Shown here in pieces: positions 37,105-47,925 of a stretch of DNA of 64,000 nt. Source of the DNA: an uncultured Paracoccaceae bacterium (GTDB lineage Bacteria; Pseudomonadota; Alphaproteobacteria; Rhodobacterales; Rhodobacteraceae); assembly GCA_947497065.1 (NCBI GenBank), contig CANMEQ010000002.1, positions 434,001-498,000 of the forward strand, given 5' to 3'. Numbering within the stretch: the first letter of the stretch is position 1; each line of letters begins with the position of its first letter. Position numbers and translations under genes: made by a program. The notes below the pieces were generated by a model. That model did no database searches and was not told the DNA's origin. It saw only the letters and a list, made by a program, of their open reading frames with translations.

Positions 37105-38400
37105 ATGAAAATGAAGAGCGCACTCCGTGCTGCGACGGCAATGTCTTTGCTGGCGACTGGCGTATCTGCCGACGGCCACGCAACTGAGTTGACGATTGCT
37201 ATCGTGAACAACGGTCACATGATCAACATGCAGACTGTTGCTGAAGCTTACACAGAAGAAACAGGCGTTACCCTGAACTGGGTTTCCTTGGAAGAAGGCG
37301 TTCTGCGCGAGCAGGTTACGTCCGACACAGCCACCGGTGGCGGCCAGTACGACATCATCAACATCGGCATGCAGGAAGCTCCAATCTGGGGTCAAGCTGG
37401 CTGGATCGAGCCTCTCGAGTTCGACGCTGAGTACGACGTTGACGACATGCTGCCAGCAATCCGCAACGGTCTGTCCGCTGAAGGCACACTCTACGCGGCT
37501 CCGTTCTACGGCGAATCTTCCATGGTTATGTACCGTAAAGATCTTGCTGACGCAGCTGGCGTATCCATCGCTGACAACGACAGCTGGGACAACGTAGCTG
37601 CAGCTGCTGCTGCAATGCACGACCCAGAAAACGACGTCTACGGTGTTTGCCTTCGCGGTAAGCCAGGTTGGGGCGACAACATGGCATTCGTCACAACTGT
37701 TGTGAACTCCTTCGGCGGCGCATGGTTCGACGCAGACGGCCGTCCACAGCTGGACAGCGACGAATGGGCAGCAGCCATCAACTTCTACGTTGACCTGCTC
37801 GGCACATACGGCCCTCCAGGCTCCGAAGGTAACTCCTTCAACGAAATCCTCGCGCTTTACAACGAAGGCAAGTGCGGCATGTGGATCGATGCGACAATCG
37901 CTGCGTCCTTCCTCGAAGTTGACGGTGTAGCATACGCTCAGTCTCCAAACGCTGGTAACCCAGTGGGCGCGAACTGGCTGTGGGCTTGGGCAATGGCTGT
38001 TCCAGCTGGTTCCCCGAACGCAGAAGCTGCTAACGACTTCATCGCTTGGGCAACATCCAAGGACTACGTACAAGCTGTAGGTAACCACCCAGACTTCGGT
38101 TGGGGTTCTGTTCCAACAGGTACACGTGCATCTACATACGCTATCCCTGAGTTCCAGGAAGCTGCTGCATTCGCCGACGCCGAGCTGGCTGCGATCGAAT
38201 CCGCTGCACCTGAAGCAACAGATCTGAAGCCATACGTTGGTGTTCAGTTTGCTGCGATCCCAGAATTCCCAGAAGTGGGTTCTGCGGTAGCTCAGGAAAT
38301 CGCTGCGGCTCTGTCCGGTGCGAAATCTGTAGACGAAGCACTTGCTGACGCACAGTCCGCTGCTGACGCGATCATGAAAGAAGCTGGCTACTACGAATAA
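37105..38400 (+). CDS. smoE: Polyol (sorbitol/mannitol) ABC transporter substrate-binding protein
   Basis: Signal peptide, family 1 SBP; first gene of the smoEFGK-smoS-mtlK set. Confidence 0.88.
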   Translation: MKMKSALRAATAMSLLATGVSADGHATELTIAIVNNGHMINMQTVAEAYTEETGVTLNWVSLEEGVLREQVTSDTATGGGQYDIINIGMQEAPIWGQAGWIEPLEFDAEYDVDDMLPAIRNGLSAEGTLYAAPFYGESSMVMYRKDLADAAGVSIADNDSWDNVAAAAAAMHDPENDVYGVCLRGKPGWGDNMAFVTTVVNSFGGAWFDADGRPQLDSDEWAAAINFYVDLLGTYGPPGSEGNSFNEILALYNEGKCGMWIDATIAASFLEVDGVAYAQSPNAGNPVGANWLWAWAMAVPAGSPNAEAANDFIAWATSKDYVQAVGNHPDFGWGSVPTGTRASTYAIPEFQEAAAFADAELAAIESAAPEATDLKPYVGVQFAAIPEFPEVGSAVAQEIAAALSGAKSVDEALADAQSAADAIMKEAGYYE

Positions 38401-38412
38401 GTAGGGCCTTCC

Positions 38413-38446
38413 GGAAAGACCCGATCATACATGGTCGGGTCTTTCC
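38413..38446 (+). terminator. Strong intercistronic hairpin after smoE
   Basis: GGAAAGACCCGATCA-TACA-TGGTCGGGTCTTTCC, about 15 bp stem, no T-tract. Confidence 0.75.
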
Positions 38447-38557
38447 AACCCCTTCGTTGCGATTGACGTAGAACCGATTATTCAACCAATACGCGACACC
38501 CGTACAATCCATCCCCTATAGTCGTAGAACCAATCGATTCTACGGAGGAGAAGAGTC

Positions 38558-39496
38558 ATGGCTAATCGGACGATACCCCGTCTGTTACAGACACCAGCCG
38601 TTATTTTGCTGCTGTTCTGGATGTTAATCCCCCTAGGGATGACATTGTTCTTTTCATTTATTCGCTATGTTTTGAACAACCTACGCAACCCACATTGGAC
38701 AACGCCATCTATCGAAAACTGGCGCGGTTTTGGTAACTATCAGTTTGTTTGGGGGCAAGACTCGTTCTGGCTCGCTATGAAAAACTCACTGGTGATCGTG
38801 ACCAGCATCTTGTTCTTGACCGTCATCTTGGGCGTCGTGATCGCAGTGCTGATCAACCGATCCTTTCCAGGCCGTGGCATTGTGCGTGTTCTATTGATTT
38901 CACCATTTTTCGTCATGCCCGCCGTGAACGCGGTTTTGTGGATCAACATGATCCTCGATCCGGTTCTGGGTCTCCAAGGTCTCGCCGTCAGTGGCATCAA
39001 CGACCTGTCAGCCGGGCTCAAAGATGCGCCGCTGATCGGGTGGTTCTTCTCACTCTGGCCCGAACTTGAACCCATTTCGTTCCGTGCGACCCAAACCTCA
39101 TCTATTGCGGTTATCATGATGGTCGTTTGGCAATGGACACCGTTCGCGATCCTTATTTTCATGACCTCGCTTCAATCCGAAGACCAGCAGCAAAAAGAAG
39201 CCGCTGTTCTGGATGGCGCCAGCACATGGTCGCAATTCCGGTTCCTCACATTGCCGCACCTTGGCCGACCCATCGCAATCGTTGTGATGATCCAGGCGAT
39301 TTTCCACCTCTCGCTTTACGCAGAAATCGAAATCGTCAGCCGTGGTAACGGGAACAAGAACTTGCCGTACTACATCGGTGAACTTGTGAACAACAACATC
39401 GGCGCTGCATCCGCAGCAGGTATTTTCGCAGTCATTCTCGCCAACATCGTAGCCATCTTCTTGCTGCGCATGGTTGGCAAGACGTTGATGGAATAG
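38558..39496 (+). CDS. smoF: Polyol ABC transporter permease
   Basis: MalF-like membrane protein; 'EAAVLDGASTWSQFRFLTLPHL' EAA loop. Confidence 0.88.
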   Translation: MANRTIPRLLQTPAVILLLFWMLIPLGMTLFFSFIRYVLNNLRNPHWTTPSIENWRGFGNYQFVWGQDSFWLAMKNSLVIVTSILFLTVILGVVIAVLINRSFPGRGIVRVLLISPFFVMPAVNAVLWINMILDPVLGLQGLAVSGINDLSAGLKDAPLIGWFFSLWPELEPISFRATQTSSIAVIMMVVWQWTPFAILIFMTSLQSEDQQQKEAAVLDGASTWSQFRFLTLPHLGRPIAIVVMIQAIFHLSLYAEIEIVSRGNGNKNLPYYIGELVNNNIGAASAAGIFAVILANIVAIFLLRMVGKTLME

Positions 39497-39508
39497 GGGG
39501 GCGATCCA

Positions 39509-40342
39509 ATGGCAATCGTTGCACAACAATCGAAACTTTCACAGATCATCTGGCCCGTTCTGGCCTGGATCGTCGCACTGCTCTTCTTCTTCCCGATCTT
39601 CTGGATGATTTTGACCAGCTTCAAAACGGATGCAGACGCGGTTAAGCCCGAGTTCCTGTTCCGCTTCACGCCCACGTTGGAAAACTACACCAACATGACG
39701 GACAACTATGATTACTGGCGCTTTGCGACCAACTCGATCATCACGTCTGTTTCGGCAACCTTGTTCACCCTGTTCGTGGCGGTGCCCTGTGCCTACGCCA
39801 TGGCGTTCAACCCAAGCCGCGGCACCAAAGACATTCTGATGTGGATGCTTTCCACCAAAATGTTGCCAGCCGCTGCGGTGCTGTACCCGATGATCTTCCT
39901 CACCAAATCCCTTGGGGTTTATGACACGAAGTTCCTCATCGTTATGGTGCTCAGCCTCATCAACCTGCCGATCGCGATCTGGATGCTCTTTACCTACTTC
40001 AAAGACATTCCAAAGGACATCATCGAAGCAGGCCAAATGGACGGTCTGACCACATGGGGCGAAGTGAAAGAAATTCTCGTGCCACTGGCATGGGGCGGTA
40101 TCGCCTCCACGGCTTTGCTGATCTTCATCTTCTGCTGGAACGAAGCATATTGGACTGTCCGTCTCACCACGACCGAGGCTGCAACACTGTCCAAACTCAT
40201 CGAAGGCAACCGGGCTCCTGAGGGTCTGTTCTTTGGTCGCCTCTCTGCGGTGTCTACCGCCGCTGTCGGACCCATCATTGTGTTGGGTTGGTTTAGTCAA
40301 AAACAATTGGTCCAAGGTCTTACCTTTGGCGCCGTGAAATAA
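39509..40342 (+). CDS. smoG: Polyol ABC transporter permease
   Basis: MalG-like; 'IEAGQMDGLTTWGEVKEILVPLAWGG'. Confidence 0.88.
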   Translation: MAIVAQQSKLSQIIWPVLAWIVALLFFFPIFWMILTSFKTDADAVKPEFLFRFTPTLENYTNMTDNYDYWRFATNSIITSVSATLFTLFVAVPCAYAMAFNPSRGTKDILMWMLSTKMLPAAAVLYPMIFLTKSLGVYDTKFLIVMVLSLINLPIAIWMLFTYFKDIPKDIIEAGQMDGLTTWGEVKEILVPLAWGGIASTALLIFIFCWNEAYWTVRLTTTEAATLSKLIEGNRAPEGLFFGRLSAVSTAAVGPIIVLGWFSQKQLVQGLTFGAVK

Positions 40343-40354
40343 GGAGGAGACGAC

Positions 40355-41359
40355 ATGGGACGTATCCAACTCAAAGGTGTACAAAAGAAATTCGGCGACG
40401 TGGAAGTCATTCCACCTCTGGATCTCACAATCGAAGACGGCGAATTCGCTGTATTTGTTGGCCCATCAGGCTGCGGTAAATCCACGCTTCTGCGTTTGAT
40501 TGCCGGCCTCGAAGAGACAACATCCGGTACGGTCGAAATCAACGGCGAAGACGTGACAATGGCCTCACCGTCCAGCCGTGGCTTGGCGATGGTGTTCCAA
40601 TCCTATGCGCTCTACCCGCATATGACGGTTCGCAAAAACATCGCCTTCCCACTGCGGATGGAAAAGATGGACCCGGCAGAGATTGAAAAGCGCGTTGCAG
40701 TTGCGGCGAAATCTCTGAACCTGACAGATTACCTGGACCGTAAACCGGGCCAGCTGTCTGGTGGTCAACGTCAGCGTGTGGCCATTGGCCGTGCGATTGT
40801 CCGCGAACCATCTGCGTTCTTGTTCGACGAACCGCTGTCCAACTTGGATGCCGCGTTGCGTGTGGGCATGCGGTTGGAAATCTCCGAGCTGCACAAACGT
40901 CTGCAAAACACCATGATCTACGTGACACACGATCAGGTCGAAGCCATGACCATGGCCGACAAAATCGTGGTCCTGCAGGCCGGTGTGATCGAACAGGTCG
41001 GCTCTCCGCTCGAGCTCTACAACGCGCCACGCAACAAATTCGTGGGCGGCTTCATCGGGTCTCCAAAAATGAACCAGATCGAAGGCGAAGCCGCGACAAA
41101 ACGTGGGTGTACCACTTTGGGCATGCGCCCAGAGCACATCAACATGTCACCTGACAGCGGCGAGTTCAAAGGCACCATCGGTGTTGCAGAACAGCTCGGC
41201 TCCGACACATTCTTCCACGTCCACATCGAAGGTCAGGAAGAAACCGTCACCGTGCGTCAAGAAGGCCAGGTGAACTACAAATACGGTGACACGATCTACC
41301 TCACACCCGTGGAAGACCGTGTTCACAAGTTCGGCCCAGACGGTCTGCGGATCGCCTGA
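40355..41359 (+). CDS. smoK: Polyol ABC transporter ATP-binding protein
   Basis: [28 protein letters not shown]; operon context. Confidence 0.92.
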   Translation: MGRIQLKGVQKKFGDVEVIPPLDLTIEDGEFAVFVGPSGCGKSTLLRLIAGLEETTSGTVEINGEDVTMASPSSRGLAMVFQSYALYPHMTVRKNIAFPLRMEKMDPAEIEKRVAVAAKSLNLTDYLDRKPGQLSGGQRQRVAIGRAIVREPSAFLFDEPLSNLDAALRVGMRLEISELHKRLQNTMIYVTHDQVEAMTMADKIVVLQAGVIEQVGSPLELYNAPRNKFVGGFIGSPKMNQIEGEAATKRGCTTLGMRPEHINMSPDSGEFKGTIGVAEQLGSDTFFHVHIEGQEETVTVRQEGQVNYKYGDTIYLTPVEDRVHKFGPDGLRIA

Positions 41360-42129
41360 TGCGGCTTGCTGGCAAAACCGCCCTCATCACGGGGGCCGCG
41401 CGTGGCATCGGCCGGGCTTTCGCGGAACGTTACGTTTCCGAAGGCGCAGCCGTGGCCATCGCGGATATCGATTTTGCCCGCGCCAAAGACACAGCCTCCC
41501 AAATCGGGCAGGGCTGTGTCGCCATCGAAATCGATGTGACCGATCAAGGCAGTATCGACGCTGGGGTATCGGCTGCGATCGACGCCCTCGGTCACATCGA
41601 CATTTTGATCAACAATGCGGCCCTGTTTACGGCCGCCCCGATCACCGAAATCACCCGTGCCGACTACACGCGTGTCTTTGACATAAACGTTGGTGGAACA
41701 TTGTTCCCCCTACAGGCCGTGGCCAAACATATGGTCGCGCGGGGGCAGGGCGGAAAGATCATCAACATGGCCTCGCAGGCCGGGCGCCGGGGCGAACCCC
41801 TCGTGGCTGTGTACTGCGCGACCAAAGCAGCCGTGATCAGCCTGACCCAATCGGCAGGGCTGAACCTGATCGAACACGGGATCAACGTAAACGCGATTTC
41901 ACCGGGCGTGGTGGATGGCGAACACTGGGATGGCGTCGACGCCTTCTTTGCCAAATACGAAGGCAAGGCCCCGGGACAAAAGAAAAAAGAAGTGGCCGCC
42001 GGTGTTCCCTATGGGCGCATGGGGCGTGCTGAAGACCTAACAGGCATGGCGGTTTTCCTTGCATCAGACGATGCAAACTACGTCGTGGCTCAAACTTATA
42101 ATGTGGATGGCGGACAATGGATGAACTGA
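41359..42129 (+). CDS. smoS: SDR sorbitol dehydrogenase
   Basis: TGAARGIG, NNAALF, YCATK; TGATG overlap with smoK. Confidence 0.9.
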   Translation: MRLAGKTALITGAARGIGRAFAERYVSEGAAVAIADIDFARAKDTASQIGQGCVAIEIDVTDQGSIDAGVSAAIDALGHIDILINNAALFTAAPITEITRADYTRVFDINVGGTLFPLQAVAKHMVARGQGGKIINMASQAGRRGEPLVAVYCATKAAVISLTQSAGLNLIEHGINVNAISPGVVDGEHWDGVDAFFAKYEGKAPGQKKKEVAAGVPYGRMGRAEDLTGMAVFLASDDANYVVAQTYNVDGGQWMN

Positions 42130-43592
42130 TCCCTCTCTCAAACGAGACCCTCGGCGATCTGCCGGACGACGTGCGTGTTCCACGCTACAACCGCGACGAA
42201 TTGTCGGCGGGCATGGTGCACATCGGGCTTGGCAACTTTCACCGTGCGCACCAATCATGGTACCTGCACCGTCTGTTCGACGAAGGTCTGGCGCACGACT
42301 GGGCGATTGTCGGCGCAGGTGTGCGGGCCCCAGATGCGGCTCAACGCGAACGTTTGCTGTCCCAAGATTGCCTGACCACCCTGATCGAACTGGGCCCCTC
42401 TGGGCGCGCGGTCGAAGTCGTTGGCGCCATGATCGATTTCGTGCCAGTTGAAGAAACCAACACAGCGTTGATCGCGCAAATGGTTGAACCCACCACCCGC
42501 ATCGTGGCTCTGACAGTGACCGAAGGCGGCTATTATACCGATCCGGTGACAGGCGGATTTGCCGAAACACACCCCGACATCCAGCATGACGCGGCTAACC
42601 CGCGCAGCCCCAAAACAGCCTTCGGCGCAATGATCGAAGCCTTGCGCCAACGTCGCGATGCCGGCTCTGGCCCCTTCACAGGGATGAGCTGCGATAACCT
42701 GCAAGGCAACGGCATGATCCTGCGTCAAACGATGGTCGGGCTCGCCAGACTCATCGACGCCGATCTCGCTGATTGGATCGACAGCCACTGCACTTTCCCC
42801 AATTCGATGGTCGATTGCATCGTGCCAGCCACAGGCCCGGCCGAGCTCGAACTGGTCCGCGAATTGGGCATCGACGATGATGCCCCCGTGACCCACGAAA
42901 ACTTCCGTCAGTGGGTGATCGAGGACAAATTCTGCGCAGGCCGCCCCGATTGGGACAAGGTCGGCGCGACCTTCACCGATGATGTGCACGACTTCGAAGC
43001 CATGAAAATTCGCCTGTTGAATGGCGGCCACCAGGTTTTGGCGAATGTCGGCGAAATCCTCGGGATCGAACTGATCTCCGACGCGATGAGCCACCCGTCC
43101 ATCCGCGCCTTATTCCACAAAGTGCAATCCTCGGAAGTGGCCCCGCACGTAAACCCCGTGCCCGGCATGTCGCCCGAAAACTACATCTCCTTGATCGAAA
43201 CCCGTTTCGCCAACCCCGCGATCATCGACACCACACGTCGCGTGGCTTTCGATGGCTCCTCGCGCCACACGGGCTTTATCCTGCCCACGCTGCGCGAAGC
43301 CCTACGCGACGGTCAGCCCGTCAAAGGTCTCGCCTTGGTCGAAGCGCTCTGGGCCCGGATGTGTGAAGGCACCCGCGAAGACGGCACACAGATCGAACCA
43401 AATGACCCCATCTGGTCTGACCTAACAGCCGCCGCAGCCGCCACGAAAACCGATCCTGCCGCGTGGCTCGCCCAAAGCAGCATTTACGGCGATCTGGCCG
43501 ATCAAGAAGCCTTCGCCGATGCCTTCGTGCATTGGATGAATGTGATCTGGTCAGACGGCGTCGAAGCGGCAATTGCCGAATACGTGGGCTAA
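42117..43592 (+). CDS. mtlK: Mannitol dehydrogenase family protein
   Basis: 'VHIGLGNFHRAHQSWYLHRL', 'KIRLLNGGHQVLANVGEILG'. Confidence 0.93.
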   Translation: MDELIPLSNETLGDLPDDVRVPRYNRDELSAGMVHIGLGNFHRAHQSWYLHRLFDEGLAHDWAIVGAGVRAPDAAQRERLLSQDCLTTLIELGPSGRAVEVVGAMIDFVPVEETNTALIAQMVEPTTRIVALTVTEGGYYTDPVTGGFAETHPDIQHDAANPRSPKTAFGAMIEALRQRRDAGSGPFTGMSCDNLQGNGMILRQTMVGLARLIDADLADWIDSHCTFPNSMVDCIVPATGPAELELVRELGIDDDAPVTHENFRQWVIEDKFCAGRPDWDKVGATFTDDVHDFEAMKIRLLNGGHQVLANVGEILGIELISDAMSHPSIRALFHKVQSSEVAPHVNPVPGMSPENYISLIETRFANPAIIDTTRRVAFDGSSRHTGFILPTLREALRDGQPVKGLALVEALWARMCEGTREDGTQIEPNDPIWSDLTAAAAATKTDPAAWLAQSSIYGDLADQEAFADAFVHWMNVIWSDGVEAAIAEYVG

Positions 43593-43612
43593 GCTCCGGC
43601 ACATAAAAATGA

Positions 43613-43648
43613 AAAACGGCCACCCTTTGCGAAAAGGGTGGCCGTTTT
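43613..43648. terminator. Bidirectional terminator between convergent mtlK and cheB-cheR fusion
   Basis: AAAACGGCCACCCTTT-GCGA-AAAGGGTGGCCGTTTT, 16-bp perfect stem with A/T flanks. Confidence 0.93.
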
Positions 43649-43667
43649 CATTTGCAATGTCTGGCTG

Positions 43668-46600
43668 TTACACAGCCATGAATGCACCAACAATCTTTTG
43701 TAAATTCCCGGCACCGTCATTGATGACAATCCCGTTGCTTTCCACGTTGATGGTGTTCCCATCCGCACGCACCAAACGCGCGGTAAACTGGAAATCACCG
43801 CCCACTTTCGCGGCATTATCCAAATATTCGCGCACACGCTGAATGTCATCGGGGTGGTAGTACGACAGGGCTGTCTCGTAATCCGGCACATCGACATCCC
43901 GTGGTAATCCATGCACATCAAACACTTTGGATGACCAGTAAACCGCCCCCGTGATCGGGTTAAGCTCCCAGTAGCCATAGTTGGCCAATTCTTGCAGATA
44001 CCTGAACCGCTCAATCACCTGTTCCGTCTGATCATGCGCTTCAATAATCTCGGTGACATTGGTCGCAATATTCATGATCGTCGGCTCACCCAACTCAGGG
44101 TGATCGAACCGGTGACGTTCCATCGACAGATAGGTGGTCTCACCGGTTGATTTATTCTTGAATTGAACTGTCGACGCAGCACCGCCAGACGGACTTTCAC
44201 CGCTCATCAAATCGGCATCTTCTTTCTTCAGCCGCGCAGCTTCCTCCTCCGGCATCGTGTCATACACATTGATGCCTTTTGCCTCGTCACGGGTCATACC
44301 CATCGTCGCGGCAGAACTCTTCGAGATCCGCAAAATCCGACCGTCGAGCGTCCGGTTCAGCAGGTGAATATGCGACGCCTCAAGGATCATCTCCATCTCA
44401 CGTGCCAGCCCTGGGAACTGGGTGACAACCATCGTCAGCCCCAAAATCTTGCCATGCGCGTCGAAATACGGCGTACAGCTCAGAACAATCCGGTTCCCCT
44501 TGGACGAAAACTCGTGATTTGTCGTCGTGCCCAATTGCAATGTCTCGCTGCAAATCGGCGACAGGGCAGGGAACCCTTCCGGCAACACAGCCTGGCTGAC
44601 GTGGGGCGTCGTGATCGGCTGCTTGAGGCTGAACATCTCGGAGGCCGCCGTCGTCGCCTGCGTGATCTGCAAGGCGCTGTCGGTCACCAAAATAGCCAGC
44701 GGCGTGCTCTGCAAAACAGAAGTTAGCTCGCCCGTCCGCCCACTTAGCTCGGTGGCAGTAATCTGCAACTCTTCGTTAACCGTGATCAGCTCTTCATTGG
44801 TCGATTGCAGCTCTTCGTTGGATGTCTCCAACTCTTCGTTCGTGGCCTGCAATTCCTCGTTGGTCGATTGCAACTCCTCATTCAGCGCCTGCAATTCCTC
44901 GTTTGAGGTTTCCAACTGCTCAATCGTTTGCTGCAACGCCTCACGGGTGACCGCAACTTCGTTTTCCAAATCGCGGATCCGCTCGGAAACCGTGTCGTCC
45001 AGCTCCACCACAGCATCCGGCGCGCTCATCGGGTCCGGCACCGTGGGCACCTTGCTAAAGGCCACCACAGCCACGCGTTCCGAAATACTCTTCGCAACGA
45101 TGGGGTAAACGCTCAGGCGAATATCATGCTCACTGTCCGCCCCGAACCGGTGGCGAATACCCGTCCGCGGGGTCTCATGGCGCAAGGCGACAGACACCAA
45201 ACTGCGGGCTTCTTCGCGCAAGGGGCTTTTCAAAAGCTCAATGTGCATCTTTAGCTTGCTGCTTTGGTTAACCTCGATGAACTCACTGATCGACCCGTTG
45301 ACCTGCATGATGTTGCCATCTTCAGACACCAAAATCGACTGTTCACCGAGCGATTTGACCAACGCATCAAACAAATGCCGATCCGTGCTGGTTTCGCGGT
45401 CTTTTTCGCGGATGCGCTCTGGCATCGACCGGTTCGAATAAATTGGCAGGCTCGGCATCGAATAACCGCCACGTCCGCGGCCGGTCCCCAAGGACCGCTT
45501 GCGGAATACATGGGAATTGGTCTTGTCCTGAATGAACAATTCATCCGATCCCGCGATGCTTTCCGCGGTGCCCAAAAACAGCAAAGCATCCGATGACATC
45601 GAATAATGGAACCGCGCCATCACCTTTTTCTGCAGCGAGTTGCCGAAATAAATCAATAGGTTGCGGCAGCACAGCAGGTGAACTTTCTGGAACGGCGGGT
45701 CCTGACACACGTTGTGATCCGAAAACAAAACAGCCCCGCGCAAGCGGTCGGTCACCCGAATGCCATCCCCATGTTGGATCAGATATTTGGCCGCCAAGCC
45801 TTTAGGAATATCGTTCAAAGCAGAGCTGCTATAAATACCCGCTCGCGCCACCTGCAACGCATCTTTGTCGATGTCGGTGGCGAAAATCTGAACCTTTTCC
45901 TTCAGCGGCACATCCGGCCCACCTAAGGCTTCCGAGATCAGCATCGCGATGGAATAGGCCTCTTCACCCGTCGCACAGCCCGCGACCCAAACGCGAATAG
46001 GCCCATGTTCACGGTTCTCCAACAGCTCCGGCAGCAGGCGCTCCAGATCGGCAAACTCGGCCTTATCACGGAAAAACCGCGTGACCGAAATCAGCAAATC
46101 TTTAAACAACGCATCCACAGCTTGCGGGTTGTTGCGCAAAAATTGTGTGTATTCTTCCTGATCATCAATCCCGAGCGCGGTCATGCGCCGTTCGATCCGG
46201 CGGGTGATGGTCGTCTGCTTGTAGTCGCGGAAATCCACACGGGTCCGCGCCAGCAAAATCTGCAACAAATCCGAAACCGGTGTTTCTTGCAGGGCCTCCT
46301 TGCGGAAGGCGGAAAAATCACGGGCAGATGTTAGAATTTTCTTCAGGTGCGTCCCGATTTCCAAAGGGCGCAAAACCAAATCAACGCAGCCGGTCTGTAC
46401 GGCCGCTTGTGGCATGCCATCATATTTTGCACTGGTCGCGTCTTGCGCAATCGTGATGCCGCCCGCTTCCCGAATCGCCTGCACACCGTACGCCCCGTCC
46501 GATCCCGTGCCAGACAAAATCATCGCCATTGATTTGGCGCCATGGTCTTGGGCAAGGCTCAGCAGAAACCGGTCCACGGAGGGTTTGGGCGCCGAAGGCA

Positions 46601-46925
46601 AATCACTGGGCGGGCACAGCCGCAACGCCCCGTTTTCCATTACCACATCGGTCTTGGGCGGGGTGATGTAAATCACGTTGGCTTCGGGCTTTTGCCCGTC
46701 CTCAACATCTTCCACCCGCAACTCGGTCTGGCGGGCAACCAGTTCTGTCATCAAGCTTTTGTGGTGCGGCGACATGTGCTGCACAACCACATAGCTCACG
46801 GGTAAATTGGCGGGCAAGGTCGCAACAAGTTCACGGATTGCCTCCAGACCACCTGCGGATGAGCCGATTCCAATTACGGTTAATATTTCGGCGGTATTCT
46901 CGCTCATATGGCTTCCCCAATCCAT
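43668..46925 (-). CDS. CheB methylesterase - CheR methyltransferase - coiled coil - PAS fusion protein
   Basis: CheB '[12 protein letters not shown] ... SGTGSDGA', CheR '[17 protein letters not shown]', heptad coiled coil, C-terminal PAS/PAC. Confidence 0.93.
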   Translation of the reverse strand: MDWGSHMSENTAEILTVIGIGSSAGGLEAIRELVATLPANLPVSYVVVQHMSPHHKSLMTELVARQTELRVEDVEDGQKPEANVIYITPPKTDVVMENGALRLCPPSDLPSAPKPSVDRFLLSLAQDHGAKSMAMILSGTGSDGAYGVQAIREAGGITIAQDATSAKYDGMPQAAVQTGCVDLVLRPLEIGTHLKKILTSARDFSAFRKEALQETPVSDLLQILLARTRVDFRDYKQTTITRRIERRMTALGIDDQEEYTQFLRNNPQAVDALFKDLLISVTRFFRDKAEFADLERLLPELLENREHGPIRVWVAGCATGEEAYSIAMLISEALGGPDVPLKEKVQIFATDIDKDALQVARAGIYSSSALNDIPKGLAAKYLIQHGDGIRVTDRLRGAVLFSDHNVCQDPPFQKVHLLCCRNLLIYFGNSLQKKVMARFHYSMSSDALLFLGTAESIAGSDELFIQDKTNSHVFRKRSLGTGRGRGGYSMPSLPIYSNRSMPERIREKDRETSTDRHLFDALVKSLGEQSILVSEDGNIMQVNGSISEFIEVNQSSKLKMHIELLKSPLREEARSLVSVALRHETPRTGIRHRFGADSEHDIRLSVYPIVAKSISERVAVVAFSKVPTVPDPMSAPDAVVELDDTVSERIRDLENEVAVTREALQQTIEQLETSNEELQALNEELQSTNEELQATNEELETSNEELQSTNEELITVNEELQITATELSGRTGELTSVLQSTPLAILVTDSALQITQATTAASEMFSLKQPITTPHVSQAVLPEGFPALSPICSETLQLGTTTNHEFSSKGNRIVLSCTPYFDAHGKILGLTMVVTQFPGLAREMEMILEASHIHLLNRTLDGRILRISKSSAATMGMTRDEAKGINVYDTMPEEEAARLKKEDADLMSGESPSGGAASTVQFKNKSTGETTYLSMERHRFDHPELGEPTIMNIATNVTEIIEAHDQTEQVIERFRYLQELANYGYWELNPITGAVYWSSKVFDVHGLPRDVDVPDYETALSYYHPDDIQRVREYLDNAAKVGGDFQFTARLVRADGNTINVESNGIVINDGAGNLQKIVGAFMAV
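44769..44915 (-). repeat. Seven 21-bp units encoding the (L-x-x-x-N-E-E) coiled-coil heptads of the CheB-CheR fusion
   Basis: [49 protein letters not shown]. Confidence 0.9.
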
Positions 46926-47067
46926 CAGTTGAGAACTTGTACGCTAGTTGTGAAGCCATCTGCTATGCCTAAAGGCACGATTGCCTCGTGAAACCGTTAA
47001 CCATTTGTGCCATGTCGGCCGATTTTGGTGCTGCCGAAGTGCAAACCGTCGAGAAGGTCCAAAAAGG

Positions 47068-47082
47068 TTAATAAAGGGTTAA
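47068..47082. promoter_or_regulatory. CtrA-like motif TTAA-TAAAGGG-TTAA
   Basis: TTAA-N7-TTAA in the divergent intergenic region. Confidence 0.4.
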
Positions 47083-47191
47083 TGGATGAAGGCCGAATGA
47101 CCTCTAAATATATGAAATATATAATTTTACTTTTGCTTAATGATTGTTACTTACTTCCTTCAAAGTTGATTCCAGTTTTAGGAGAGTGCGG

Positions 47192-47869
47192 ATGAAATTG
47201 GTGTCACAATCCGATACAGCGGCCGCATTGGCAGGGGGGAACCGGTTCGTCATCAACCTGATCGCCGCAGATGGGGCCCCCGCCGAAGTCCGCTCTTGCG
47301 AAGTGATCGGCCCGCGCCACAGAAACCGCTTCTCCTTTCCTACCAGCGTCACAGTCGACGGTGTTTTCATCGATGAGGTCGCGTCGGGAATTTTCAAATG
47401 TCTCGCCTCACTGTCTAACAAAACCGAAGTCATCTCGCTTCCCTCAGTCACCATCGAAATCCCCGGCCTCACCGTCGCCAAAGCCCACCTCATAACCACC
47501 AAAGGCGATGACGGCAGCTTGGCGATCATTCTGCGATTTAAGATGTTGTTGGGTGGGGTGAACTACGCCTTCCGCCCCGAATTGGGCATCGAGGATTCCG
47601 TATCCGACCATTCCTCCCACCTCTCTGCAGCTGTTTTGACTGATATCGTGATGCCATTCCTCGACCTGTGCAGCGCCGCCGAAAGCGGCAGCTTGACGTC
47701 CTCCCAGGGCTTCGACGATTTCATCGACACCTTGATCGACCGCTCCCAAGACGTCCGCTTTCAGGCTGAACTGGTGAAACGTTTCGTGGCCTCCACCAGC
47801 AGTCTCGAGAAAAAGCGCAAACCCAAACTGGCTGGCCGCCCGAAAATCGAACTGGTGTCGCCACGCTAA
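47192..47869 (+). CDS. Hypothetical protein
   Basis: ORF with RBS-like AGGAG upstream of ATG 47192; no family recognised. Confidence 0.55.
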   Translation: MKLVSQSDTAAALAGGNRFVINLIAADGAPAEVRSCEVIGPRHRNRFSFPTSVTVDGVFIDEVASGIFKCLASLSNKTEVISLPSVTIEIPGLTVAKAHLITTKGDDGSLAIILRFKMLLGGVNYAFRPELGIEDSVSDHSSHLSAAVLTDIVMPFLDLCSAAESGSLTSSQGFDDFIDTLIDRSQDVRFQAELVKRFVASTSSLEKKRKPKLAGRPKIELVSPR

Positions 47870-47925
47870 CACTGGACGTTTGCCTCCAAGTACGGTTGTT
47901 TGACCTCCCGACATAGAGGTGACCC

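Noticed and set aside
36928-38088. 386-aa minus-strand ORF opposite smoE
   Set aside because: Shadow ORF caused by the strong codon bias of the SBP gene.
44769-44915. Short regular repeats as a CRISPR array or minisatellite
   Set aside because: In-frame 21-bp units encoding coiled-coil heptads inside a conserved fusion protein; no spacers.
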